Shown here in pieces: positions 23,257-33,809 of a stretch of 64,000 bases of DNA (position 1 is the first letter of the stretch; each line of letters begins with the position of its first letter). Source of the stretch: Brachyhypopomus gauderio. Lineage: Eukaryota > Chordata > Actinopteri > Gymnotiformes > Hypopomidae. The translations under genes were made by a program, and so were the position numbers. The stretch is from positions 893,828-957,827 of the forward strand of contig NC_135220.1 in NCBI RefSeq assembly GCF_052324685.1, given 5' to 3'. Under the pieces are notes generated by a model, which searched no databases, had not been told where the DNA came from, and was given only the letters and a program-made list of their open reading frames with translations.

Positions 23257-24999
23257 CTACATTCCCCAACTGGATTTGGTCTCCATACTGGAGCCAAAGC
23301 CCGAATTAAACCCACTGCCTGAGGCTGAATTAGTGCCCGCCCCCCACCCGAGACTGGCAGAGCTGGTGGTACTGTAGTTATTCCCACTCGTGCTATAGCT
23401 CTGACTCTGGTCTCTGCTGCCACTGGTCTGGCCCGCTGAGGTGGCGCCAGAGGCAGCCGTCTGGCCCTGCTGACCTGCCAACATGCCCATCATCCCCCAG
23501 CTGCTCTGGAGGGCTGCCTGGGCAGCTGCCATCATAGCTGGGTTGAGGCTAAGAGCACCAAAATTCACACTGCTGCTAGCACCACTGCGACTGCTACCAA
23601 AACCCTGCCCAAACCCCCCAAAACGACCACGATCCATCATTTGCCTACTATTATTGTGCTTAGGCTCTGCGTTGGAGATGTGCACGCTGGTGCCCTTAAT
23701 GATCAAGTCCTCGCCACACAGAGACTGCGCAACCTGGGGGACACACAACAAATCACCCAATTACAATACGTCGACCAAGCAAACCGTCAAACTAATTCCC
23801 ATATCAAATGGCTGCCAACCAACCTGGTCATCTGCAAAAGTGACAAAAGCGAAAGCGCGAAAAGGTTTGGGTATGAAGACATCGGTGACTTCACCGTACT
23901 GCATAAAGAACTGCCTGAGGTCATCAACAGTCATGTCCTCTGTACAGCGACCCACAAACACTTTCCTGCTACGCATAGGCTCATCCAGTCCAGCCTGTTC
24001 CAGGAAATACTAGATCAATTAATAGAAAACAGGGTCTACTCATGCAATGCTCACAACAAACAATGCACAAATGTACAATCATTTATTTCCATACACATTT
24101 GCAACCAAGGATAATCGATTATATATACTTGCAACAACTGTTTACGTATTTTGATGTACATTATACTTTGGAAACTGTATCCACTATTTGAAAGATATGC
24201 GTATATTTAGCATAAATATTTATTTCAGTGGTAATGGTGATGGGTTATACCTTTGAGTTGGGGAGCTTGCAGTCACACCATCGTCCATCAATCATGTGTC
24301 GCTGAGACATGACTTTAATTTGCGTCTCATAATCTGTAAATCTGACAAATCCAAATCCTTTGGAGTTTCCAGTTTTTACATCTCTCTTAACCTGATGAGG
24401 AAATAAATAGTATTTAGCACAAAATTAAGCATATGTATACTTCATAGAGAAAGGACAAGTCAAACGATCTGGGGACCACCGACCTGCACCATTATCACTT
24501 CACCAAAAGTGGCGAAATAGTCCTTCAGATCTTGCTCGGTGGTCTTCCACGGCAAGCCGAGAACAATAAGGTCCGAGGTCTTCTGGACCCCCCTCTTGAT
24601 CTTCACAGCGGACGCGGCGTCCATCTCGTCCATCTTCCTTTTGTTGTCTGAAAACAAATGAACTGTTTCGAGTGTAACGCACCTCACGGCGTCTGGAGCA
24701 GCGACCACACACACACACACCACCCCCTCCAAACGCATCGTGCACCTGTAATAATTACCTTTGGGGTAGTTGACCACGTACACCAGGTTGCCCCAGTCGG
24801 CCTCGGGCGCGTGCAGCACGCCCTCCACGATGCGCACGCCGCGCATGCACTGGGACACCGGGCTCCGGTACCGCAGGCCGCACGCGCCCGGGAACTGCGC
24901 CGCCACGCTCGAGAGCAGCACGGTGCCGTCCTCCTCGGACGGGATCTCCATCGGCTCCTCGTTCTCGTCCTCGGCCACGCGGATGTAGCACGTTTCCAT
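23257..24999 (-). CDS. tardbp: tardbp, TAR DNA-binding protein 43 (TDP-43)
   Basis: TDP-43 is a nuclear RNA-binding protein that binds UG-rich RNA and controls splicing, 3' processing and its own level. Minus-strand coding exons in order: 24999-24759, 24647-24484, 24391-24251, 23994-23824, 23733-23257; 1,194 bases, 397 aa (human 414). Seen in order: N-terminal domain with [20 protein letters not shown] and [20 protein letters not shown]; nuclear localisation signal NKRKMD and VKIKR (about residues 82-99); RRM1 from about 106 with LIVLGLP and [11 protein letters not shown]2 from about 192 with KVFVGRC and RAFAFVTF; a glycine/serine-rich tail with the helical patch [19 protein letters not shown] (about 303-321) and the end ETKSSWGM. 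The glycine-rich part before the patch is shorter than in human. The start METCYIRV has an extra Cys. Intron 1 is only 111 bases and contains a UG repeat. Exon 4 may instead start 15 bases upstream (adds five residues). Teleosts have two copies, tardbp and tardbpl; which one this is cannot be settled here. Confidence 0.95.
24699..24722 (-). repeat. UG repeat inside tardbp intron 1
   Basis: Plus-strand (CA)n at about 24703-24720 reads as GUGUGUGUGUGUGUG in the tardbp pre-mRNA, within the 111-base intron between exons 24759 and 24647. This is the class of sequence TDP-43 itself binds. Confidence 0.75.
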
Positions 25000-26478
25000 A
25001 TTTATATATATTTATAACACTTGTATATAAATATATAAACGTTCGCCCGTGGTTGCTAATGCTAATCGTGCTAATGCTAACCGCGCTAAGGTCGCCGCGC
25101 TGCGCGAGCTGCTGTTAGCCACCGCGCGCTCGCTAAATTATTTAGTTAGCCAGCTAGCCTAGCTAGCTTTGTGAGAATTAAGTAGCGAATTTATTTTAGA
25201 ATATCTTAAGACTGGAAATGTTTGTTTCGATAGTTTATCTACCAGAAACAGCCGTTTTCCGCGATCACGGTTCCGTCCATGAAGAGCGCACGCGGCCCTC
25301 GGCGGCGCGAGCCAGCTAGCTCTGTTGCTAACGACGACCACGCTCGCGCAATGAATGGCGGGGAGATTTTTTTTCCGCTATCTTGTTTTCAACGTTTTCA
25401 CATCAACCGTTCCGATGGCTAAAGTTTGATTAAATTATCGCACGTTTGCTTTCGGAAATTACGTGTGATGTTAAAAAATAAAAAAACACAACAACAAAAG
25501 GCGCCCGGACTGTTTTTCCTAACCTCAAACTTCTGTCAAAATGGCCGCCGCTGCGGCCTCGGCGAGCCGATTACATCATCGTTTGGTCGATCCCATTCTA
25601 GGTCAAATTGTAGGGGGTGGAAGTATATTTTTTGCTGATAATTTCACAACAAATGTACATCTGTGCAATCTTGGAAGAACATTTGTGTTCATGTGTACAG
25701 TTTTCTTGTCTAAACACGAAAGACAATTCGTTTTTGAACCTTAAGTTCTTAAGAAGCTGAAAACGTAACGAAGCAAGATGCCCGTCTAGCGGTTCTGAGT
25801 GGTGGGGACGAAATTCTGTCGTCCTACCGTAGACTTGAGTTTAATGAATACAACTGTTCTTTTATTAGACGGCCAAACAGCAAACATACTGATAATGTTT
25901 TGTTAGGAATCAATACACATGTAGAAGTTGTTGTTTGTAGTACCAAACAATGTGCATGTAGCACGCTGTTTTTGTTTTAGGTTAGTTCTTATTGAATAAT
26001 TTGAGCTCAAAGTGCTCACGCCAATGTTCCAAAATATGTTCACGACAAACAGCGTCGGTGATCCGACCAAATGTCTCATTAAATGCGGATCTGAAACTTT
26101 TTCATCAATTCTGGGAGTTTTACGTTTAAAAGTCCATTTCAGTCTTTTCTTTTTGATCTTATTTGCTCCCTAATGCAGTCAGCAGACCGGAACTATTGGC
26201 ATGGAACTGATACATTTAACATTAAATCTCGTCGAGGTATAGACAATAGCTTTCGACATGAAAGACTTTAAAGTTAAACGAGCACAAAACTAAAAGATGT
26301 GTTGGAGGGAAAACCCCCCAAAAGCAAACACAGTCCTTCCTCTCTACCCATCTTCTTTGTAGCCCAGGCTGTGATCTACATTTATATTGGGCCTTGCACC
26401 GAGCTGTGATGTCTAGTCAAACACAGGTGACGCTTCTGTTTATAAACGGTACAAGCTCAGGTACCAGCATCAGTAGTC
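25000..26478. promoter_or_regulatory. Divergent promoter region between tardbp (-) and ciroz (+)
   Basis: The two genes are head to head with start codons 1.48 kb apart. The half next to tardbp (about 25,050-25,560) is CpG-rich, contains repeated GCTAAT/GCTAGC words and an AAAATGGCCGCCGC segment resembling a YY1 site, and probably holds tardbp non-coding 5' sequence. The half next to ciroz is AT-rich. No coding gene is supported. Confidence 0.5.
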
Positions 26479-28488
26479 ATGGCATTGCTGTATCTTACAC
26501 GTTTCCTATTTTCCTTGTAAGTATGCTATTTTTTGTAATATTTTCATAAACCTTTGTCAGAGTGTTGTAACGTAAACAGAGGTATAGGCTACCGAGATTA
26601 TATGTGTCTGTGTTTCAATCGTTGGCCACTGCTTCTGTTTCCTTCCAATGTAGGTTTTTATTCTTGTTCATACGTGGACATGTTTCACCAGTTCGGACGC
26701 AAGATTGGATTGACAGTTCGTCTGCCAGCACCATGGGTAATTCCTCAAGAAGTGCCTATTAAATAATCAGGTTAATTTAGGTGGCAGTGTAGAGGTCTGT
26801 CTTACAACACAGACGTGTGTCAGGGTCCCTCTTTTCACCTGTGGTTACCTGATCTACATTGGAGTGCTGGCAGAATTTGGGGAAAGTATGGTGGGGAAAT
26901 GAGGAATTGTGCGCGGGTTCTCACCTGCTACAGTGAGGTGGAGGTCTAACTAAACTGGAAAGAAATGGACGATAATTAAATATGTCCAACAAAAAGTAAT
27001 TGCAGACGGTATTCTTTCTGTTTTAGAGGGCGATGTGGAATGCTTCTCTGAATACATGGAGCTGTGGGTGCACAGAATGAGAATTGAAGGTTTGAGGCTC
27101 TGGCTTTCAGCAATGCTGAGGATTCAAGGTGAGCAGTGGAATACAGAAATGTAAAAAATGATTAAAAACTGACTGAAGGGTGCACTTTCAAATAAAACAA
27201 ACCTCTCCTCTCCAACCTCTTTTGTAGTCACCCTTGCATCCCTAGAGAGCTTAAACCATCAGCTTTCTGCATGTGGGTTTGGCCTGCATAAGGATCCTGA
27301 CAGGAACTACATCTTCAGAGTCATGTACAGTGGATGCTTTTTGCAAGTGGAGGTAAAGAGTTAAACATTCCTAGTCTGCATTGTTAAACACTACAGCACG
27401 GATACCTTTATGGTGTTTGTTCAGGTGTTTGCTGTCATGGCGGTCATTTTATAAAAGCATATGGCCTGCTTCCTTCCCAGCATGGGCATTATGTGATGGT
27501 GCTGAACCTGCTGAAGAGAATAAGCCGTTTTGGAGGCAGGACGCGCAATTATGTAATGAAGTGTCCCGTAGTGACAGCACTACCCAACCGTGAGCATATT
27601 CAGTGTGACCCTGACTTCATTCAGGTACAGTACCAATGTTACTGCTCTCACCTCTAAGTACAAAACCCTGTGGAAGATTTTCTCTTTTTGCCTTACTGTT
27701 CTTGCTAATGATTTCACATTTTCAAAGGTGACCAGACAGATACCAGTGGACAGCTGGAACAATGAGGTAATGTTTGTCACAAATTGATCATATCCGGTGT
27801 GTGACCAGTTAATCCCAACAGCCAGGAAGATGAACACTGGTGTTTTTTTATGAAGGTTCTTCATTAAAGCAGTATCTTTGCTATCATAATGGTGTTCTCT
27901 TCCCTCCCAGCTCAGCTGGTCTCTTGTTTTAAGAGGCAGTCTGGTGGTGGCATTAGAAGATGCCAGTCTCATTCAAGTACACGTTGATGTTCATAAACCA
28001 CACATTACTGTTCAAGGAAGAAGGAATACGATCCTTAGCCCCGTGCAGGTGAGTTCAGTGTAGAGTCATTTAGCTTTTATTTAAAAATTTTATGTACCTC
28101 TCAACATGGTGATGTGTTCACTTATTTCTGTAAATAAGAAGGCTTTTAGTGAAAATGATACTTGACAGTGCTGGCTTTTAACAGAGCTTGTGTGGTCTGC
28201 CATCTTGTGGAGATTAAGCTGTATAGCATCTGTTCAACATCTGTTAGTCAAGATGTCGTATTTGATACGCTTAAAAAATATATTCATTGGTCTACGCAGA
28301 AATGTTTTGAAATCTTTTATAGTACAGGTAATGTTTTTAGGTTCTTCAGAGTGAGGGGCAATTCTTACCTCTCAAGCTGGTCAGTGGAAATTATGCTTAT
28401 AGCATGGAGGCTACCTGTCCAAGAGGTGGGTACAGATTTTCTCATTAAACTTACCCTTTGTGTTACTCTGTCTTTCTACATCTAAATG

Positions 28489-28528
<40 letters not shown>

Positions 28529-29806
28529 CTGTCTGATTTAGTGACTCAGTATTCATCCGAAAACACGATACTGTACATATACAAACGCCGCATGGGTTTG
28601 ACCAAGAGGGGAGGCTATGACAACGAGACCCTTTCTGTCAGTAGTGTGTCTGTAAACCAGACGAGCGCTTTCAGCTGGTCTGAGAACAGTGGCTTCGTGA
28701 AACTCATCATACCAACTGCCCTCATTCAAAAGACCAAGGTGAACATGCTCGCCATTCACCAAACAGGTTTTCATCACCTGTTTTGTGTGTGTGTTTATCT
28801 CTTATTGTCGGTACTCTTACAGAAATGCACTGATAAAGAGAGTAATGACCTCCGACAGGCGTTCTTCAGAATTGATGTTGTGCTCGCTTTTAAAGAGACA
28901 AATAACAAAATGGCCTGGACTATGGAGAACACATCGCCCTGTTTGGGTGAGTATCTGTAGCAGTTAGTCAGTGAGCACAACACAGCCGGAAAATCTGATC
29001 AGCGCCGTCGGCTCTGAGCGTGATCTGTGTTTGTTTCAGGCGCTTCCATTCCTTCACTGGCAACAGAATCTTATCCTTCAGTGACACCAAAACCTCGTGT
29101 GACATTTGCAGAGGACCACATGACTTCAGTCACCACCGCCACCCCCCCATATGCCGAGGCCACACATCACCTGCTGCTCTCTGCTGGGGCTTCCAGCATG
29201 GCCCCCCAGCTGTTATCTCTGACAACAGAAGGATTTAGCAAGACATTTAAACCCAGGCAAATGTTTCCATATACTCAAGGGCTCAGAGACCCAACAGTGT
29301 CTCCATGGAGCACCGGGTTACTGCAAACTGACACCCTTCAAGTGCTAAACAGTCCCGACTCCTTGTTAGCAAACCGGGAGAAGTCATATGAGCGGGCTGC
29401 AGAGATGGCGGGCACAGCGTCCTGGGCCTGGACAACCTCTAGTGCAGCGCATCTAAACGCTCACGGTGTGTCCCGATTTGTTCCAACTACGTCCTCATCT
29501 TTTACCCATAAAGGAAACACGGATTCAAATGCAGCACCATGGCCTGGTTCACATGTTTCTTCATTGAACACTAGAGAAACCTCGTCACTCGTGTCTACTG
29601 AACAATCTAGGTTGATTGCGGACATCAGAATCAGTACAGGCGTGGACGCTCACATTAGCAAAACTGCAAGTCCTGGTGCAACTCCTTCTCACTATGGCAA
29701 TGTTGATGCCATAGACAAGTGGAACCTTGTGACATCCCCATCGCCTTTAGAGAACTCTAGCTTATCACCGTTGGAGCTGAAGGAGATCGATAATTCCAAA
29801 GAATGA
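26479..29806 (+). CDS. ciroz: ciroz (C1orf127 homologue), secreted ZP-N-type left-right organiser protein
   Basis: CIROZ is a predicted extracellular protein with ZP-N-like domains, linked to ciliated left-right organisers. Coding exons: 26479-26516, 26654-26736, 27027-27128, 27228-27352, 27481-27624, 27728-27766, 27911-28048, 28341-28425, 28542-28738, 28823-28946, 29040-29806; 1,842 bases, 613 aa, all borders GT-AG and in phase. Residues 1-21 are a signal peptide (MALLYLTRFLFSLFLFLFIRG). The conserved-looking core starts at GDVECFSEYMELWVHRM (from residue 42) and includes paired cysteines (LSACGFGLHKD, MYSGCFLQVE, MKCPVV, EHIQCDPDF), as in ZP-N folds. The last exon encodes about 254 Ser/Thr/Pro-rich residues, possibly O-glycosylated. 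No transmembrane segment follows. The call rests on ECF..Y.ELW resemblance and on position: head to head with tardbp, as C1orf127 is in human. The stop at 29804 may be premature (see next entry). Confidence 0.85.
28489..28524. repeat. (GT)18 microsatellite upstream of a ciroz acceptor
   Basis: Lies 17 bases before the acceptor at 28540-28541 of ciroz exon 28542-28738. Only the short ATGTCTGTCTGATTTAG separates the repeat from the exon. Confidence 0.9.
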
Positions 29807-30065
29807 GAACCATGTGTCTGATGTTGCTTTAAACACTCAACTTGCCTCCCAGAAGTCCTTGCAACTCCATCAAGGACACACTCAGCCATCCTTGACTCCT
29901 CCTTAGCCTGATATTGTGATGTACTCAACAGGGGCTAATCAGACAGAGCCAATTCACACACCAGATGAGAAAGTTGCAGGCAAGTGTGGCCCCCTGATGA
30001 CTGCACCTCCAGTACACACAGAGCTGCTCACAGGCTCGGAGAGAGAACTGGTGCTGGTGTCATAA
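29807..30065 (+). other. Possible out-of-frame C-terminal extension of ciroz
   Basis: After the ciroz stop, the frame shifted by one base (as if one A of TCCAAAGAATG were absent) is open for about 34 codons to a TAG at 29904-29906. It is then open again to TAA at 30063-30065, with Ser/Thr/Pro/Gln-rich content like the tail before it (for example GANQTEPIHTPDEKVAGK). One frameshift and one stop would have to be explained, so this may be decayed coding sequence, a sequencing error, or plain 3' UTR. Confidence 0.3.
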
Positions 30066-32199
30066 ACACAGAACAAGCTGCTATAGGCTTAGGTCACCAG
30101 CTTCATGCACCTTCACTCAAAACTTTCTCAAGAATGAAAATCTTCCACTAAAATGGCAACCAGTCTTATAAATGGACCAAGCAAAACTGTTTGTGTCATT
30201 ACTGTAACTGTGTGACAATTTCTGTGTGTAATAGTGTGATTGGAGGCCTCTTCTGGGTGAATGTGCACTGTGTGCTTATCTGTCCCGTGTGTTTATCAGT
30301 GCTGCCAAAGAGAACAGTGTGTCTGAGATTGTCACTGCATAGCGATCATTAATCCTGACGGAAAACAGAGTCACGCAGCGTCATGGCAACTGCTATCTGG
30401 AGGCATGCTATTTCTGCCACAGAGAGCGTTGAAGTGGTGTGGCTTTTAAGGTTTCAGGGACTGCCGTGGGTTTCGTGAGAAGCACATGTTACATGCCATG
30501 CGATGTCGCAGGCTTCGCTAAATACAGAAACAGGGCAAACACAGAAGTGTTACTCAGGTCGCCATGGCAAATTTGAATAATGTACACATGCAAAGTCGTG
30601 CATGCATGTCTCTGATGACACAGCCGGTGAAAAGGCTTGTGGGTGTTTGGCTGCATCTCTGTTTAACGTCTACTTCATTTTGTACTTGCCACATGTTGAT
30701 ATATTTCACTTTTTGTGAACGCACTCAATGAATGAATTCATCTGCATACTACCACTGTTTCAAAATTGCAGTGTTTTTCAGAACAAAGAGCACAGTATTA
30801 CTCTGCAGAGTTGAAATGAAGATATGTATTCAGGCAGGAAAGCATGGCGGTTTCAAAAATATCTGCAAACATATTTGATATTTGACTAAACAAATTTAGT
30901 CCTATTAGTCAAAGATGTCACAAAAAAGTCAAATGCAGGAAAGTACGTGGTTTTGTTTGAGGAAAGTGAGGAAACGTACCACACAGAGTCTATGCATGTT
31001 CCTTTTTGTTTTGTTTAACTTCAGGTTTGAACAGTATGGGAAGGAAAATCGACCTTTTATTTCATTATGGATAAAATTGATACGCCAGTAGATGGCGCCA
31101 TTGTTTACACTTTGTCAACCCTTCAGTACACGTTTCAGCCACTAGTGATAGTCCATGCTATTGAACTACCAAAGTGAATTGTAACTTCCCAGTTTGGTCA
31201 TGCTTGATTATACCTAGAGAATATTTTTCATTCTGAGCATGTAAGCAAAACATTACTCACCGATGTACACATTTGTACTAAGATTCTGTTGCGAAGCAAC
31301 TTAACTTGAACCTCAGATGGGTGGTTGGCTAATTTGGCTTTACTGTGCAATTTTCCACGGTTGACTGCATTCAATTAGATTGCTGAAAGGGCAGGCTATT
31401 TTAACGTAACATGGGCAAGATATTCTCTTAAAATTCTGAACATTTGGGCGAAGAACACCATGCATACAATTGAATTTCACAGTAAATAGACTTTCATTTT
31501 GTTGGTGACAAATTGAATACACTTGTTAATCCTAATACAGTGTTTGTAACCAAAACTCAGTTTGGAGAAGGACTACATTAATTCCTTGAAAGTAATAAAA
31601 TATGCACATTTAGCATATTTGTCATAGCCAGGCCTGGTAATTCATAATTGGCAATAGGATACTGGATAATAAGTCTAACCCAGGGATGATGGCAGGCTGG
31701 CCTTCAGTCCTTGGCATCTGGTACATGAACTTGTGAACAGGAAACACAACAGCACCATCAAGTACACCAATATCTCAAGCCTTTCATGTGGGTTCTTCAA
31801 GCCATTATATTTTCTGTGTAGCTTATTATCTGTCACTATCTGTTAAGAAAAAAAAAAAACCCTTTCATGTTTTCCCCCCGTTATCATATGGCTTGCACAT
31901 ATGGGAAGTGTTCAGTGTGGTACAAAGACACTGGGGCTGATTTGATGATGCTGGGGTGCGTTTATTGATAATTGACTGTCCGAGCTTCCTTTCTGAAAGA
32001 TCATCTAGATTAATCCAGATACGTTGCGTTGGCTGTGAAGTAGTTCGTGTCTCGTGAACACATCCATAACTTAAAAAAACCCCCCAAAAACCGTTTCCGT
32101 TGCACTTGTATGTTAATTTTTCAGAATGGCTGATAATCCTGGAAAACCTGGATAAACCCAGCAGTTTGACTTACAAGGATGCAAAGTCGAGGGGGCATG
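30066..32199. other. ciroz 3' flank, non-coding
   Basis: AT-rich. The first plain AATAAA after ciroz is at 31594-31599. I see a CTCF-type motif at 31085 and an A-run near 31850 but no gene. Confidence 0.5.
31085..31098 (+). promoter_or_regulatory. CTCF-type core motif, plus strand
   Basis: CCAGTAGATGGCGC is a full match to CCASYAGRKGGCRS. It lies 1.3 kb after the ciroz stop, at the border between the gene cluster and the long gene-free region. Confidence 0.55.
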
Positions 32200-32219
32200 T
32201 CAGAGAGTTTTGTTTCACG

Positions 32220-32600
32220 TCTCTGGTGTTCGGAGTCAAAGGTGCTGGGCTGTGGGGTTTCGGCCCACTGAGCGCTCGCGGGTCTGAGGAGGTGTGGGCG
32301 GGAGAGGGGAAGGCACGCGGGCCCTCGGTGGCTACACTCCGCCTCTTCATCTCACTCGCCGGGTAATTACAGAATCACGGGTCAACCATGCATGTAACCA
32401 CGGTTACGTCGCACGGTAGCAGATGTGCTCATGGTATTATCGGGAAGGAGCGCGAAGGTAAACACAAACAGATGCCGCTGGTTGCTAGGGACCCTCGCCA
32501 AAAACTCGTGTGGCCTAATCGCTCCCGTGTGTGTGAGCGCTGCTGGAGCAGTCACGTGCAGGCAGCAGAGCGGTGCCCACAGTCCTTGAGGAGAAATCTG
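32220..32600. promoter_or_regulatory. GC-rich island in the gene-free region
   Basis: A locally GC- and CpG-rich stretch after 2 kb of AT-rich DNA, with GGGCGGG, a CACGTG E-box near 32554 and a donor-like GAAG/GTAAAC at about 32456-32464. It could be a promoter with a non-coding first exon, possibly of casz1. No coding frame is convincing. Confidence 0.3.
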
Positions 32601-33685
32601 TGAATGAACATCGTTCTTTGTTTTTGGGGTTTTTTTCCCTCCATATTGGTTTGCTGTCTCATGACACCGTACAGAATAGATAGTGTATCGCTGGGTCAGC
32701 CCAGGATGCAGCTTTAGTTCAGTTCAGTTTAGTTCTGATCTAGTGTTGTGCCACTTCTCTGCACGATGGGTGGATCTCATGATGGGTTTCCTGTCAGGTT
32801 GAATATTGACTTACGTTTAAAATAAATGGACGTTCTTTTTTAGAAAGAATTTGGAACACCTTTAAAGTGAAGCACATACCAAGGAACGGGAAAGATATTT
32901 AGGCCTTCATATATTCAATTTTAGGCCCATTTATTGCGGATATGTTATTCAGACGTCAGAGTCTACAGACGTGCCATTTAACGGCCTTCCTGCTTGCTGT
33001 AGCTTTACTACTAGATGCATTTGCTGACAGGCAGTAGATTCTGAGTTAAGTTTTTCCATGTGCCACTGTACATCAGATTGAATTTCTAATTTTCAGCATT
33101 AGTCTATATGACAGTTGCTGTATGTATTTATTTAAAGAATTTAAACATGTATGGTGATTTCCCATTTACAAGTTTGAAAAAGGACACTTATGTCCTTCTC
33201 CCTTAACATAACACTGAATCATAATTAGAAATGATATTGAGTAATATGCAAATATGTCCAGATCAGACATATCCTAATAGTGTTGAAGTGTATTATCCTA
33301 ATACGCTATATACTAAAGACCCCTTGTGTGACACATTTGCTCTTATGAGCTATGTCAGATATTTCTGGGTTCAGGGGTTTCGATGCCCTGCAGAACCAAC
33401 CAACACTTCTGTTCACCTTGAACTGGGCTCCAGATTTCTTAACTGATGTAACAGTTGTTGTTGTTTTTTTTTTTTGCATGTGCTAAGCTTGTACGTCTGC
33501 TGCCTTATTTTAGGCCTGGTCCTTGTGTAGTTTGAACTGTGCCCATTATGTGCGTGACACTGCACAATGTCTGGGAGGTCCCTTCTTGGACAATCTCCAA
33601 GGCTGTAGTCCAGATGAGAGATTAGGGAACGGGGTCAGTTTTTGTGATATCCTGTGTGTGTTCACCATCTGATTACACTCAGTCC

Positions 33686-33687
<2 letters not shown>

Positions 33688-33737
<50 letters not shown>

Positions 33738-33756
33738 CACACATGCATGTATATGC

Positions 33757-33807
<51 letters not shown>
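33688..33807. repeat. Paired (GT)n microsatellites
   Basis: GT runs at about 33688-33729 and 33762-33807, separated by a short ATGCATGT-containing spacer. Confidence 0.9.

Positions 33808-33809
<2 letters not shown>

Noticed and set aside
23483-24114. Plus-strand frames of 157-176 residues
   Set aside because: Shadows of tardbp exons on the minus strand.
25541-25744. Frame starting MAAAAASASRLHH
   Set aside because: Begins in a CpG-rich promoter-like stretch, then becomes AT-rich with no family resemblance; the ATGGCCGCC is better read as a YY1-like site.
28198-28211. CTCF-like CTGCCATCTTGTGG in a ciroz intron
   Set aside because: One mismatch to the core; not strong enough to list with the perfect matches.
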